NCBI RefSeq assembly: GCF_014851915.1
Contig: NZ_JACVAP010000002.1
Span: forward strand, 186,001 to 250,000
DNA: 64,000 nt
Direction: 5' to 3'
Origin: Xanthomonas sp. XNM01
GTDB taxonomy: Bacteria; Pseudomonadota; Gammaproteobacteria; Xanthomonadales; Xanthomonadaceae
Position numbers and translations under genes: made by a program. This document shows positions 43,779-53,325 of the stretch, in pieces. The notes below the pieces were generated by a model. That model did no database searches and had not been told where the DNA came from. It worked only from the letters and a program-made list of their open reading frames with translations. How positions within the stretch are numbered: the first letter of the stretch is position 1; the number at the start of each line of letters is the position of its first letter.

Positions 43779-44662
43779 AAGTGGCCGTTGCGAAGTACCC
43801 GATCGGCATGCCGGCCGATTTCGAGGCCTTCGCGGCACGCCAGCGCGGCGTGCTCGCGCAGGCCGCCGCGCAGGGCGCGCGGGTCGCGGTGCTGCCGGAG
43901 TATCTGTCGCTCGAGCTGGCGGCCACCTTCGCCCCGCCTGTCCGCGCCGACCTGCTCGCCTCGCTGGCCGCGATCCAGCAGCACCGCGATGCGTGGCTGG
44001 CGCTGTATGCCGATCTGGCGCGCGCCACCGGCATGTACGTGGTCGCCGGCAGCTTCCTGCTGGCCCATGCAGATGGCCGCTATCGCAACCGCAGCGACAT
44101 GTTCGCGCCCGACGGTGGCCGGTTCTGGCAGGACAAGCTGCAGCTGACCGGCTTCGAGAAGGCCACTGGCGTGATCGACGGTGGCGACATGCTGAAGGTG
44201 ACCGCGGTCGATGGCGCACGCGTCGGTGTGTCGATCTGCTACGACAGCGAGTTCCCGCTGCCGGTGCGCGCGCAGTACGAAGCCGGTGCGCGCCTGCTGC
44301 TGGTACCCAGCTGCACCGATACCGCCGCCGGGGCGACCCGCGTGCGCGTGGGCTGCCTGGCCCGTGCGCTGGAGAACCGCTTCTTCGTCGCGCAGTCGGT
44401 GACCGCCGGCGAGGCGGCGTGGAGTCCGGCGCTGGACGTGAACACCGGCGAGGCCGCGCTGTATGCGCCGATGGATGCAGGATTTCCCGCCGACGGCGTC
44501 GTCGCCCGGACCCGCGGCGACCAGCTGTGGGCGGTGGCCGAGCTGGATCTGGACGCGCTCGACGCCAGCCGTGCAGCGGCCCAGGTCGCCAACGACCGCG
44601 ACTGGCGCGGCCAGCTGCAGCCGGCGCTGCTGCGCGCGCGCCACGACGCGTTCGCCGGGTAG
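43775..44662 (+). CDS. Carbon-nitrogen hydrolase (nitrilase superfamily)
   Basis: A 295-residue amidase/nitrilase-fold enzyme with the Glu-Lys-Cys triad: E42 in LPEYLS, K121 in WQDKLQL and C155 in SICYDSEFPLP. The superfamily hydrolyses amides or N-carbamoyl compounds. Translation is coupled to the GNAT gene. The exact subfamily cannot be read; pairs of GNAT and nitrilase genes or fusions are known in bacteria. Confidence 0.88.
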   Translation: MKVAVAKYPIGMPADFEAFAARQRGVLAQAAAQGARVAVLPEYLSLELAATFAPPVRADLLASLAAIQQHRDAWLALYADLARATGMYVVAGSFLLAHADGRYRNRSDMFAPDGGRFWQDKLQLTGFEKATGVIDGGDMLKVTAVDGARVGVSICYDSEFPLPVRAQYEAGARLLLVPSCTDTAAGATRVRVGCLARALENRFFVAQSVTAGEAAWSPALDVNTGEAALYAPMDAGFPADGVVARTRGDQLWAVAELDLDALDASRAAAQVANDRDWRGQLQPALLRARHDAFAG

Positions 44663-44897
44663 ATCGCACCGTCGCGATCAGCGATGCGGTCCTTCCCGGC
44701 ACACGCCGGCAGGAGCGCCGGCCCGTGCGATGCGCCGTTTTTTCGCCATGCGGTGGAGAGCAACCGCTGTCGAGGCGATGGCGGCAGGCAACGTGCGCTC
44801 AGCGACGGAAGTCTCCGCAGGGGCGTCCATGCGCGATCGCCATCCGCCCAGCGTGTGCGGCGTGTCGGCTGCCTCGCAGCGGCCGGCGAACTGGCGG

Positions 44898-45479
44898 TTA
44901 CAGAACGGCCGGCAACGTGCCGGCGACCCAGAACGAACCGCCGGCCAGCAGCGAGCCGATCGCCGTGGCTGCCAGAACATCGCTGGGGTAGTGCAGCCCC
45001 AGCACCACGCGCGACACCGCGACCGAGGCGGTGAACGGAATGAGCAGCAGCGCCAGCATCGGGAAGTAGCCGAGCGCGACGATGGTGAACGACACCGCGT
45101 GCAGGGTGTGCCCGGACGGAAAGCTGAACTCGTCCAGCGGCGCGACCCAGGCCTGGATGCGGCCATCGGCAGCGAAGGGGCGCGGGCGACGGGTCCAGCG
45201 CTTGAGCGTCTTGTACAGAGTCAGTGCGACCAGGCTGATCGCGGCCATGTGCAGTGCCGCCGTCCAGCCCGCGCGGCCGCCGGCCACCGCGAGCACGGCC
45301 ATCAGCGCATACCAGAACACGCCGTCGCCAAGCCGGCTCACGATCGAGAAGTAGGCGCGCACGCTGCGGCGCAGTCCCCAGCGGTTGGCGCGCAGGCACC
45401 AGTGGCGGTCGCGTGCGGACAGCGCGGACGGATGCGGCGGAACCGCGACCGGAGCAGGATCAGGCGGCGAGCGGCGCAT
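44898..45479 (-). CDS. PAP2-family phosphatase
   Basis: A 193-residue membrane phosphatase. Its three PAP2 motifs are KTLKRWTRRPRP, PSGHTLHAVS and SRVVLGLHYPSD, with four to five hydrophobic segments. Such enzymes dephosphorylate phosphatidate, undecaprenyl pyrophosphate or similar lipids. It starts 20 bases inside the end of the glycosyltransferase gene, so the two form an operon; this suggests glycolipid metabolism. Confidence 0.9.
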   Translation of the reverse strand: MRRSPPDPAPVAVPPHPSALSARDRHWCLRANRWGLRRSVRAYFSIVSRLGDGVFWYALMAVLAVAGGRAGWTAALHMAAISLVALTLYKTLKRWTRRPRPFAADGRIQAWVAPLDEFSFPSGHTLHAVSFTIVALGYFPMLALLLIPFTASVAVSRVVLGLHYPSDVLAATAIGSLLAGGSFWVAGTLPAVL

Positions 45480-46599
45480 GGCGGTCTCCGTTGTGGACCA
45501 GGCCGGCGAGCAGGGCGTCGAAATCGGCCGCGACCTGCTCCGGACGCAGATGCCGCATCGCGGCGCTGGCGGCGATGCCCATCGTCCTGCGCAGCGCCGC
45601 ATCGTCGGCCAGTGCCAGCGCGGCCCGCATGAAGGCCGCATCGTCCGCCACGGCCGCGCCGTGCACGCCATCGCGCAGGTGCTCGCGTGCGGCGCCGTAG
45701 TCGAATGCGACCGTCGGCACGCCGCTGGCCATCGCCTCCAGGGTGACGTTGCCGAACGTCTCGCTGTGGCTGGGGAACAGGAACAGGTCGGCCGAGGCGA
45801 AATGACGCGCCAGCTCGGCGCCGCGCCGGATGCCGCAGAACACGAAGTCCGGATTGGCCTGTGCCAGCGCCTCGCGCGCCGGGCCGTCGCCGACCCAGAC
45901 GAAGCGTGCGTCCGGATGCAGCTGCTGGATGGCCCGGTAGCCGCGCACGGCCAGTTCCAGGTTCTTTTCGGCGGCGATCCGGCCGACATGGATCACCACC
46001 AGTGCGTCCGCCGCCACGCCCCATTGCTGGCGCAGCGTGGCGTCGCGTCTGTCCGGGCAGAACTGCGCGGTGTCGACCGCGCGGGCGAGCCTGGCCACCC
46101 GGCGGAATCCGGCGCCCTGCAGGAAGCCCTGCAGTTCCAGGGTCGGCACCACCGTCGCGTCGGCGCGGTTGTGGAAGCGGCGCATCCATGCCAGCGCCGT
46201 GCCCTGCAGGAACGGCATGCCGTAGTCGCGCATGTAGGTGTCGAAGCGGGTATGGAACCCGGTCGCGACCGGGATCCCGAGCCGGCGCGCTGCGCGCAGC
46301 GCCGACCAGCCGAGCGGGCCCTCGGTGGCGATGTAGATCGCATCGGGCCGGGCGGTTGTCCAGCGTCCGGCCAGGGTGCCGGTGGCGGGCAGGCCGAAGC
46401 GCAGGCCCGGATAGCGCGGCAGTCCGGCGCCACGCACCAGCATGGTCTGGCTGTCGCCGGTCTGGCCGGCCGACTGGCGCGGTCGCACCAGCGTCACCTG
46501 ATGGCCGCGTTCGCGCAGGCCGTTCTCCAGGCCCTGGACGGTCAGGGCGACGCCGTTGACTTCGGGAGGATAGGTCTCGGTGACGATGGCGTAGTGCAT
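45460..46599 (-). CDS. Glycosyltransferase family 4
   Basis: A 379-residue GT-B enzyme of GT4 (MgtA/PimB-like). The N-terminal domain begins ALVTET-like HYAIVTETYPPEVNGVA, and GFHTRFDTYM follows. The donor-binding domain holds HVGRIAAEKNLELAV, FVWVGDGPARE and the EX7E motif in SHSETFGNVTLEAMASGVP. AGGGAG lies about eight bases before the ATG at 46599. Coupled to the PAP2 gene; a role in glycolipid synthesis is inferred. Confidence 0.9.
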   Translation of the reverse strand: MHYAIVTETYPPEVNGVALTVQGLENGLRERGHQVTLVRPRQSAGQTGDSQTMLVRGAGLPRYPGLRFGLPATGTLAGRWTTARPDAIYIATEGPLGWSALRAARRLGIPVATGFHTRFDTYMRDYGMPFLQGTALAWMRRFHNRADATVVPTLELQGFLQGAGFRRVARLARAVDTAQFCPDRRDATLRQQWGVAADALVVIHVGRIAAEKNLELAVRGYRAIQQLHPDARFVWVGDGPAREALAQANPDFVFCGIRRGAELARHFASADLFLFPSHSETFGNVTLEAMASGVPTVAFDYGAAREHLRDGVHGAAVADDAAFMRAALALADDAALRRTMGIAASAAMRHLRPEQVAADFDALLAGLVHNGDRHAPLAA

Positions 46600-46695
46600 G
46601 CGCGGCACTCCCTGTTTTGCGCATGCTGCGGCCGCTGGATGGAACTCGGATGACGCGATGATGACGCTTGCGTGACCCGCGGCCGGGCGCGCCGG

Positions 46696-48051
46696 TCAGG
46701 GCGTGTCGTCCGCAGGCCGGACCCGTTCGACGCGCAGGTCGAGTTCGCCATCGCGCAGGCGGGCGCGGACCAGATCGCCGGGCCGGGCCTGGGTCACCGA
46801 CTGCAGCAGGCGGCCATCGCCGATGCGGTCGAGGATGCTGTAGCCGCGCGCGACGGTGGCCAGCGGGCTGACCGCTTCCAGCGAGCGCGCGAGCGCGCGC
46901 AGCCGCAACGCGTCGCGGCGCAGGGTCTGGGCGATCGCCACCTGCGGCCGCGCCTGCAGCCGTTGCAGGCGCGCTGCCAGCTGGGCCAGGCGGCGACCGG
47001 GCGCATGCGCGCGCAGCACCGCGCCAGCCTGCGCGGTACGCGCCAGGCGGCGCTGCAGATGGCCGCGGATCTGGGTCTGCAGGCGACGCAGCAGCGCGTC
47101 CTGGCGCTGGCGCAGCAGCCGCAGGCGGGCCTGCGGGCCCTGCGCCTGCAGCCGCAGCGCGGCACGGTCGGCGCGCTGCATCGCCTGGCGCAGCCGGCCC
47201 CGCTGCAGGCTGTCCATGCGCGCCTGCAGTGCGCGCAGGCGTGCGCCCAGGTCGCGGCGTTCGGGGACCAGCAGTTCGGCCGCGACCGACGGCGTCGGCG
47301 CGCGCAGGTCGGCGGCGAAGTCGGCCAGGGTGAAGTCGGTCTCATGCCCGATCGCCGATACCACCGGTACCGGCGAGGCGGCGATGGTGCGGGCCAGGCG
47401 CTCGTCGTTGAACGCCCACAGGTCCTCGAGCGAACCACCGCCTCGGGCGAGCACGACCACGTCGTAACGGCCGCTGCGGGCGGCGCGCTGCAGCAGGTCG
47501 GTGATCTGCGCGGCGGCGGTGTCGCCCTGGACCAGGCTGGGCAGGATCTCGACATCGACCAGCGGCCAGCGCCGGGCCAGCACGCTGAGCACGTCGCGCA
47601 CCGCCGCGCCGGTCGGCGAGGTGATCACCGCGACCCGGCGCACGTAGGCGGGCAGGGTGCGCTTGCGGTCCTCATCGAACAGCCCTTCGGCGGCCAGCTT
47701 CGCCTTCAGCGCTTCGAACGCGCGCCGCAGCGCGCCTTCGCCGGCCTCTTCCATGTGGTCCAGCACCAGCTGGTAGTCGCCGCGCGCCTCGTACAGGGTC
47801 AGGCGGCCGCGCGCCAGCACGCGCAGGCCTTCGCGCGGGGCGAACTTCAGCCATTGGCTCTTGGGCTTGAACATCGCGCAGCGCACCTGCGCGCGCGCGT
47901 CCTTCAGGTTGAAGTACAGGTGCCCGGAGGCGGGCCGGGTGACGTTGCCGAGTTCGCCTTCGACCCAGATCAGCGGGAACGCGCTTTCCAGCAGGTCGCG
48001 CGCCAGCGTGTTGAGCTGGCTGGGACTGAGGACGGCGTTCTGCTCGGGCAT
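46696..48051 (-). CDS. xseA: Exodeoxyribonuclease VII large subunit
   Basis: XseA with XseB degrades single-stranded DNA. The 451-residue protein has an N-terminal OB-fold ([20 protein letters not shown]), the catalytic domain with [35 protein letters not shown] and [14 protein letters not shown], and a long Arg/Leu-rich coiled-coil tail. A TATCCT box (minus, 48083-48078) lies about 27 bases upstream of the ATG. Confidence 0.96.
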   Translation of the reverse strand: MPEQNAVLSPSQLNTLARDLLESAFPLIWVEGELGNVTRPASGHLYFNLKDARAQVRCAMFKPKSQWLKFAPREGLRVLARGRLTLYEARGDYQLVLDHMEEAGEGALRRAFEALKAKLAAEGLFDEDRKRTLPAYVRRVAVITSPTGAAVRDVLSVLARRWPLVDVEILPSLVQGDTAAAQITDLLQRAARSGRYDVVVLARGGGSLEDLWAFNDERLARTIAASPVPVVSAIGHETDFTLADFAADLRAPTPSVAAELLVPERRDLGARLRALQARMDSLQRGRLRQAMQRADRAALRLQAQGPQARLRLLRQRQDALLRRLQTQIRGHLQRRLARTAQAGAVLRAHAPGRRLAQLAARLQRLQARPQVAIAQTLRRDALRLRALARSLEAVSPLATVARGYSILDRIGDGRLLQSVTQARPGDLVRARLRDGELDLRVERVRPADDTP

Positions 48052-48120
48052 TGCGGCGGGGCCGGCGATGGCGCGACAGGATACTGTGGTGGGGCCGGGC
48101 GGCGTGAATGCCGCGCTGGA

Positions 48121-49215
48121 TCAGCCGCCGGCGGACGTGTCCTGCATGGCGGCGGCATGGCGCTGCAACGCCCAGGCCACGTGCTCGCGGACCAGGTCCG
48201 ATGGATCATCGCGACGCGAGGCGAGGGCCGCCAGCACCGATGGCGTGGTCGGGGCGTTGCCCAGCGCGACGGCGATGTTGCGCAGCCAGCGCTCGTGCCC
48301 GCTGCGCCGGATCGGGCTGCCCTCGGTGCGGCGCAGGAACTCGGCTTCGTCCCACGCGAACAGGTCGGCCAGACTGGCGGTGTCCAGGTCGTTGCGGGCA
48401 CGGAAATCGGGCTCGTCGGTGCGCCTGGCGAACTTGTTCCACGGACAGACCAGCTGGCAGTCGTCGCAGCCGAAGATGCGGTTGCCGATCGCGACGCGGA
48501 ACTCCTCCGGGATCGGGCCGTCGTGCTCGATCGTCAGATAGGAGATGCAGCGGCGCGCGTCGAGCCGGTGCGGGGCGATGATCGCCTGGGTGGGACAGAC
48601 CTCGATGCAGCGCACGCAGCTGCCGCAGTGCGCGCTGGCCGGCGGATCGACCGGCAGCGGCAGGTCGACGTAGATCTCGCCGAGGAAGAACCACGATCCC
48701 CCGTTCTTGTCGATCAGGCAGGTGTGCTTGCCGATCCAGCCCAGGCCCGCGTTGCGGGCGAGCGCGCGTTCCAGCACCGGCGCCGAATCGACGAACACGC
48801 GGTGGCCGAACGCACCGACCTCCTCCTGCAGGCGCGTGGCCAGCTTCTGCAGGCGGTTGCGCATCAGCTTGTGGTAGTCGCGACCCAGCGCATAGCGGGC
48901 GACATAGGCGCGTTCGCCATCGGCCAGCGTATGCCAGGCGTCGTCGCTGTCGTTGCGGCCGTAATCCAGACCGACCGAGATCACCCGCACGGTGCCCGGA
49001 ATCAGCTCCTGCGGACGCGAGCGCTTGTCGCCATGCTGGGCCATCCAGTCCATCGTTCCGTACAGGCCCTTGGACAGCCAGTCGCGCAGATGGGTTTCGT
49101 CCTCGGCCAGGTCGATGTCGGCGATGCCGCAGCGCTGGAAGCCGAACTCGGCGGCGAGCGCGCGCACGCGTGCGGCGATGGCATGGAGGTCCGGCGGCGG
49201 CAGCGGCAACGACAT
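48121..49215 (-). CDS. queG: Epoxyqueuosine reductase
   Basis: QueG performs the last step of queuosine synthesis in tRNA, using cobalamin. The 364-residue protein begins with a domain including FGFQRCGIADIDL and RYALGRDYHKLMR. Two [4Fe-4S] motifs follow: CGSCVRCIEVCPT and CDDCQLVCPWN. A HEAT-like C-terminal part has HERWLRNIAVALGN. The ATG at 49215 is directly preceded by a -10 box, with no ribosome binding site; the longer frame upstream is unlikely. Confidence 0.95.
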   Translation of the reverse strand: MSLPLPPPDLHAIAARVRALAAEFGFQRCGIADIDLAEDETHLRDWLSKGLYGTMDWMAQHGDKRSRPQELIPGTVRVISVGLDYGRNDSDDAWHTLADGERAYVARYALGRDYHKLMRNRLQKLATRLQEEVGAFGHRVFVDSAPVLERALARNAGLGWIGKHTCLIDKNGGSWFFLGEIYVDLPLPVDPPASAHCGSCVRCIEVCPTQAIIAPHRLDARRCISYLTIEHDGPIPEEFRVAIGNRIFGCDDCQLVCPWNKFARRTDEPDFRARNDLDTASLADLFAWDEAEFLRRTEGSPIRRSGHERWLRNIAVALGNAPTTPSVLAALASRRDDPSDLVREHVAWALQRHAAAMQDTSAGG

Positions 49216-49221
49216 GCGCCG

Positions 49222-49227
49222 ATTATA
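49222..49227 (-). promoter_or_regulatory. TATAAT box directly before queG
   Basis: On the minus strand a perfect TATAAT (49227-49222) is followed by six bases and then the queG ATG at 49215. This predicts a leaderless mRNA. The divergent nnrD gene has the same layout. Confidence 0.65.
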
Positions 49228-49351
49228 GAGTCGCGCCGTGCGCCTCCGACCGGAACACGATCGTGCGATGCCGTCGTGGCGACTGCCCGCTTCGCTGGCG
49301 ATCGCCCGTCGTCCCGCCCGCAGCGGGTGCACGCAGATGCCGTGCACCGCC

Positions 49352-49357
49352 TAGAAT
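49352..49357 (+). promoter_or_regulatory. TAGAAT box directly before nnrD
   Basis: TAGAAT ends six bases before the nnrD ATG at 49364, predicting a leaderless mRNA. It faces the queG promoter across about 130 bases. Confidence 0.6.
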
Positions 49358-49363
49358 CGCCGC

Positions 49364-50872
49364 ATGAGCGACTCCGCGCTGCTGCCCTTGCACGACACGT
49401 CCGCCGCCCGTGCGCTGGACCGCGACGCGAGCGCGGCGCTGGGCGATGCCTATGGCCTGATGCAGCGTGCAGGCGATGCCGCCTGGCAGTGCCTGGCGCG
49501 CTACTGGCCGACGGGACCGGTCGTCGTGTGCTGCGGGCCAGGCAACAACGGTGGCGATGGCTACGTGCTCGCGCGGCTGGCCCGGCAGGCCGGTCGGCAG
49601 GTGCAGGTGCTGCATCCGGCCGATGCGGCGCCGCGCAGCGCGCTGTGCCGGCGTGCGCATGACGACCATGTCGCGTCGGGTGGCGTGGTCGATGTGGGCG
49701 ACACGGTGCCCGCTGCGGCCACCCTGGTGGTCGACGCCCTGTTCGGCATCGGCCTGTCGCGCGCGCCGGACGGCGCGACCGCCGCGTTGATCGGCGCGAT
49801 CGCCCGATGCGATGCGCCGGTGTTCGCGCTCGATGTCCCCAGCGGCGTCGATGCGGACCGGGGCTGCGTCCCCGGCATCGCGGTGCGCGCCGAGCGCACC
49901 CTGCAGTTCATCGTCGCCCACCGCGGGCTGTACACGGGCGACGCGCTGGAACACTGCGGCGAGCGTCTTCTCGATGGCCTCGGCGTGGATCCGGCACTGG
50001 TGGCCAGCACCGGTGCCGCCGCCGAACGGCTCACGCCGGCCGCACTGCCGCGCTGGCTGGCGCCGCGCCGCGCCAACACGCACAAGGGCGAGTCCGGCCG
50101 CGTGCTGTGCCTGGGCGGCGATCACGGCGGCGGCGGGGCGCTGGCGCTGTGCGCCGAAGCGGCATTGCGGAGCGGAGCCGGGCTGGTGGCGGCGGCCACG
50201 CGGCTGCGTCATGTCGCCGCGTTGCTCTCGCGTTGCCCGGAAATCATGGCGCTGTCGCCCGATGACGATGCCGCGCAGCTGCGGGTGCGCCTTGAGGCGG
50301 CTGCCGTGGTCGCGGTGGGACCCGGCCTGGGCCAGGCCGCCTGGGGGCGGCACCTGTATGCGCTGGCGCTTGCCTCGCAACGCCCGCTGGTGATCGATGC
50401 CGATGCGCTCACGCTCCTGGCCAGCGCACCGCAGCGGCTCGACGCCGCGGTGATCACCCCGCATCCCGGCGAGGCGGCGCGCCTGCTCGGCTGCTCGACC
50501 GCCGACATCCAGCGCGACCGGTTCGCCGCGGCGGCGGCCCTGGTCGACCGCTACCGCTGCAGCGTGGTCCTGAAGGGCGCCGGCAGCATCGTGGCCGCGC
50601 CCGGGCGCAGGCCGCGCGTGATCGCCGCAGGCAATCCGGGCATGGCGGTCGGCGGCATGGGCGACCTGCTGACCGGCATCGTCGCCGGACTGATGGCGCA
50701 GGGGCTCGCGCCGTTCGAGGCGGCCAGCGCGGGCGCTCTGCTGCATGCGGCTGCTGGCGACGCAGCGGCCGCCGCCGGTCAGCGCGGTCTGCTGCCTAGC
50801 GACCTGTTGCCGTGGCTGCGCCGCCTGGCCAATCCATCACCGTCCCTCATCCCATTCCCGGAGCGTTCCTGA
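49364..50872 (+). CDS. nnrD: Bifunctional NAD(P)H-hydrate epimerase / ADP-dependent dehydratase
   Basis: Repairs hydrated NADH/NADPH. The 502-residue protein fuses an N-terminal epimerase domain (GPGNNGGDGYVLARL, VDALFGIGLSR, ALDVPSGVDAD) with a C-terminal kinase-like dehydratase domain (HKGESGRVLCLGG, ITPHPGEAARLLG, VVLKGAGS, GNPGMAVGGMGDLLTG). The fused form is the same as E. coli NnrD/YjeF. Its stop shares one base with the tsaE start. Confidence 0.96.
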   Translation: MSDSALLPLHDTSAARALDRDASAALGDAYGLMQRAGDAAWQCLARYWPTGPVVVCCGPGNNGGDGYVLARLARQAGRQVQVLHPADAAPRSALCRRAHDDHVASGGVVDVGDTVPAAATLVVDALFGIGLSRAPDGATAALIGAIARCDAPVFALDVPSGVDADRGCVPGIAVRAERTLQFIVAHRGLYTGDALEHCGERLLDGLGVDPALVASTGAAAERLTPAALPRWLAPRRANTHKGESGRVLCLGGDHGGGGALALCAEAALRSGAGLVAAATRLRHVAALLSRCPEIMALSPDDDAAQLRVRLEAAAVVAVGPGLGQAAWGRHLYALALASQRPLVIDADALTLLASAPQRLDAAVITPHPGEAARLLGCSTADIQRDRFAAAAALVDRYRCSVVLKGAGSIVAAPGRRPRVIAAGNPGMAVGGMGDLLTGIVAGLMAQGLAPFEAASAGALLHAAAGDAAAAAGQRGLLPSDLLPWLRRLANPSPSLIPFPERS

Positions 50873-51348
50873 TGCAGGTGTTCCTTCCCGACAGCGAGGC
50901 CACCGCCCATCTGGGCCAGGCGCTCGCCGTCACCCGGCCGCGTCCGGCGATCGTGCATCTGCAGGGCGATCTCGGCGCGGGCAAATCGACTCTCGCACGG
51001 GCCCTGCTGCGCGCGCTGGGCGTAGAGGGGCCGGTGCGCAGCCCGACCTACACCCTGGTCGAACGTTATCCGGTGGAGGGTGGCGAAGCCTGGCACCTGG
51101 ACCTGTACCGGATCGGAGACGCGGGCGAACTCGATTTCCTTGGCCTGGATGGCGACGAGGCCGTGCTGTGGCTGGTCGAATGGCCCGAGCGCGGGCGCGC
51201 CGCCTTGCCGCCGCCCGACCTGACCGCGTGGCTGCAGCTGGAGGGCGAGGGGCGTGCGCTGCGGCTGCAAGCCCACGGCGCGCGCGGCGAGGCCTGGCTG
51301 GCGGCGTTGCAGGCCGGGGGGTACTTGCGGGGCCTTTCTGTGATCTGA
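50872..51348 (+). CDS. tsaE: tRNA threonylcarbamoyladenosine ATPase TsaE
   Basis: TsaE is the ATPase that cycles the TsaB-TsaD complex making t6A in tRNA. The 158-residue protein has Walker A GDLGAGKST (32-40), SPTYTLVERY, the HLDLYR motif and LVEWPERG. It follows nnrD with a one-base overlap, as in E. coli where amiB and mutL come next, the same order as here (amiC, mutL). Confidence 0.96.
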   Translation: MQVFLPDSEATAHLGQALAVTRPRPAIVHLQGDLGAGKSTLARALLRALGVEGPVRSPTYTLVERYPVEGGEAWHLDLYRIGDAGELDFLGLDGDEAVLWLVEWPERGRAALPPPDLTAWLQLEGEGRALRLQAHGARGEAWLAALQAGGYLRGLSVI

Positions 51349-51393
51349 CGCCAGAAAGGTCCGGCAGGTTACGGATTATTAAGGGAAAACGTA

Positions 51394-51422
51394 TTGCAAT
51401 CACTGCGCGTCGGTGCTTGAAT
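51394..51422 (+). promoter_or_regulatory. Candidate promoter of the amidase gene
   Basis: TTGCAA (51394-51399), 17-base spacer, TTGAAT (51417-51422). The amidase ATG at 51431 lies only eight bases beyond the -10 box, so the leader is minimal. The surrounding stretch is A+T rich for this genome. Confidence 0.55.
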
Positions 51423-51430
51423 CCCGGACC

Positions 51431-52888
51431 ATGCGCAATCGGATTGCACGCCAACTGGGACTGTGGGGAGCAGGATTCGTCCTGGCCGGCCTGCACATGG
51501 CATGCGCGTTCGCTGGTGAAGTGAAGTCGATGACGCTCGGACACGGCGCCACCGGCACCCGCGCCGAGATCCAGCTGCACGGGGACGGTGCCTACAAGAC
51601 CCTGTCCCTGACCGGCCCGCACCGCCTGGTCGTCGACTTTCCCGATTCCACCGTGGCGCGTGGCATGGCGCTGCCGGCGCCTGCCGGCATCGTGACCAGT
51701 GTCCGCACCGGCCAGCCCGTGCCGGGGACCTTCCGGGTGGTCTTCGAGCTGGCCAGCCCGGTGGTGCCGCTCACGCCGCGGACCGAGCCCGTGTCCGGCG
51801 GCAGCCGGCTGGTCATCGAATGGCCGGGCGATGGTCCGGCCACTGCGGTCGCCTCCGCGCCTGCCGCCGCGACCAACCCGACCGTCCCGAAGGTCGACAC
51901 CGGGGCCGACGCGCGCGCCGAGGCCGCGCGGGCGACCGCGCTGCTCACGGCGCAAACCGTCCAGGCGGTGCAGGCAGGCACGGCGCCCGCGCCCGCGTCG
52001 CCTTCCGCGCAGGCCATTCTCGACGGCGCCGCCGTTGCAGCCACCCAGGCGCCGGCCACGGCGCCGCCCGTACAGGCACCGGCACCCGCGCCGGTGCAGG
52101 CGCCACCGCCGCCAGTCGCGACCAAGACCCGGCCGCTGATCGTGGCGATCGACGCCGGTCATGGCGGGCAGGATCCCGGTGCGGTCGGCCCGACCGGCAA
52201 GCGCGAGAAGGACGTGACCCTTGCGATGGCCCGCGAACTGGCCAGGCAGGTCGATGCCACGCCCGGCCTGAAGGCCTTCCTCGTGCGCGACAGGGATGTG
52301 TTCCTGCCGTTGCCGATGCGCGCCCAGCGCGCCCGCCAGGCCAAGGCCGACATCTTCATCTCGATCCACGCCGATGCTGCAGAGAACCGCAGTGCGCGCG
52401 GCTCGTCGGTCTACGTGCTGTCGACCAAGGGCGCATCCTCGCAGCGCGCCCGCTGGCTGGCGGACAAGGAAAACGCGGCCGACCTGGTCGGCGGGGTGCG
52501 TCTGCAGCAGACCGAGAACGTGCTCGCCGGCGTGCTGCTCGACCTGGCCCAGAGCGGGCACATGCGCGCCTCCGAAGATGCCGCGCACCACGTGCTCGGC
52601 GGCCTCAAGCAGGTCGGCAACAACCACAAGCCGAACATCGAGCGCGCCAACTTCGCCGTGCTGCGCACCGCGGACATGCCGGCGATGCTCGTCGAAACCG
52701 CCTTCATCTCCAATGCGGACGAGGAAAAGCGGCTGATCGATCCGGCGTTCCAGCGCAAGGTCGCCGGCGCGGTGCTCAACGGCATCAACACCTATTTCAC
52801 CCGGCAGCCGCCGCCGGGCACGCTGTTCGCCGCACGTGCGGCACAGGCCGAGGCGGCCGGTGCGACGATCTCGGGCGGCACGCCCTGA
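51431..52888 (+). CDS. amiC: N-acetylmuramoyl-L-alanine amidase with AMIN domain
   Basis: A 485-residue periplasmic cell-separation amidase. It has a signal peptide (about 1-35), an AMIN domain (about 38-140) that targets the septum, an Ala/Pro/Thr-rich linker and an Amidase_3 domain from about 235. Zinc ligands and catalytic residues lie in DAGHGGQDPGAVG, REKDVTL, SIHADA and LVETAFISN. The start at 51431 is fixed by the short distance to the promoter. AmiB would be an equally good name. Confidence 0.92.
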   Translation: MRNRIARQLGLWGAGFVLAGLHMACAFAGEVKSMTLGHGATGTRAEIQLHGDGAYKTLSLTGPHRLVVDFPDSTVARGMALPAPAGIVTSVRTGQPVPGTFRVVFELASPVVPLTPRTEPVSGGSRLVIEWPGDGPATAVASAPAAATNPTVPKVDTGADARAEAARATALLTAQTVQAVQAGTAPAPASPSAQAILDGAAVAATQAPATAPPVQAPAPAPVQAPPPPVATKTRPLIVAIDAGHGGQDPGAVGPTGKREKDVTLAMARELARQVDATPGLKAFLVRDRDVFLPLPMRAQRARQAKADIFISIHADAAENRSARGSSVYVLSTKGASSQRARWLADKENAADLVGGVRLQQTENVLAGVLLDLAQSGHMRASEDAAHHVLGGLKQVGNNHKPNIERANFAVLRTADMPAMLVETAFISNADEEKRLIDPAFQRKVAGAVLNGINTYFTRQPPPGTLFAARAAQAEAAGATISGGTP

Positions 52889-53288
52889 GAGGCGGCCCCC
52901 GGTAGCGACCGCGTTGCCGGTCGGCGCGGATGACGCCAGTGCACTCCAGTCGCCGCATCCGGGACGCCGGCACCACGGGCGCGGCTATCGCCGTGCTCGC
53001 TGACCACGGGTTCCCGCTTCTGCTTCCTGCCTGAGCGGCAGGGTGTGGCGGTTTTACGCACATCCCCGTGATGGATGCGGCCTGCGATCTCCTGCCGACA
53101 CCGCGGCCGGTCGGTTCCTGTCGCGACGTGCGTCTGCGCGCTCCTCGGGCCGTACGCGCTGAGGATGCCCCATGCGCGAGTGTGGTCTTGGCGATCGGGT
53201 GCAGGTACTGCAGCCGATACCGCTGGCGTCGCGCACCGCCAGAAGCGTGTACTCGCAGGCGACGCAGGCGCGGGCCTCGGCCCTGCGG
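52889..53288. other. Intergenic region between amiC and mutL
   Basis: About 400 bases without a credible gene; frames on both strands are low-complexity. A TATCAT box at 53289-53294 follows and is the likely -10 of mutL. Confidence 0.45.
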
Positions 53289-53294
53289 CTATCA
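53289..53294 (+). promoter_or_regulatory. Likely -10 box of mutL
   Basis: TATCAT, 31 bases before the GTG start of mutL, inside the only A+T-containing stretch of this G+C-rich gap. No convincing -35 is visible. Confidence 0.45.
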
Positions 53295-53325
53295 TCACCG
53301 CTGGTTTCCTGCAGTGCCGCGACCC

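Noticed and set aside
42765-44702. Minus-strand frame of 645 codons across the recO-GNAT gap
   Set aside because: Its larger part is antisense to the GNAT and nitrilase genes, and the gap part is Arg/Pro-rich without domains.
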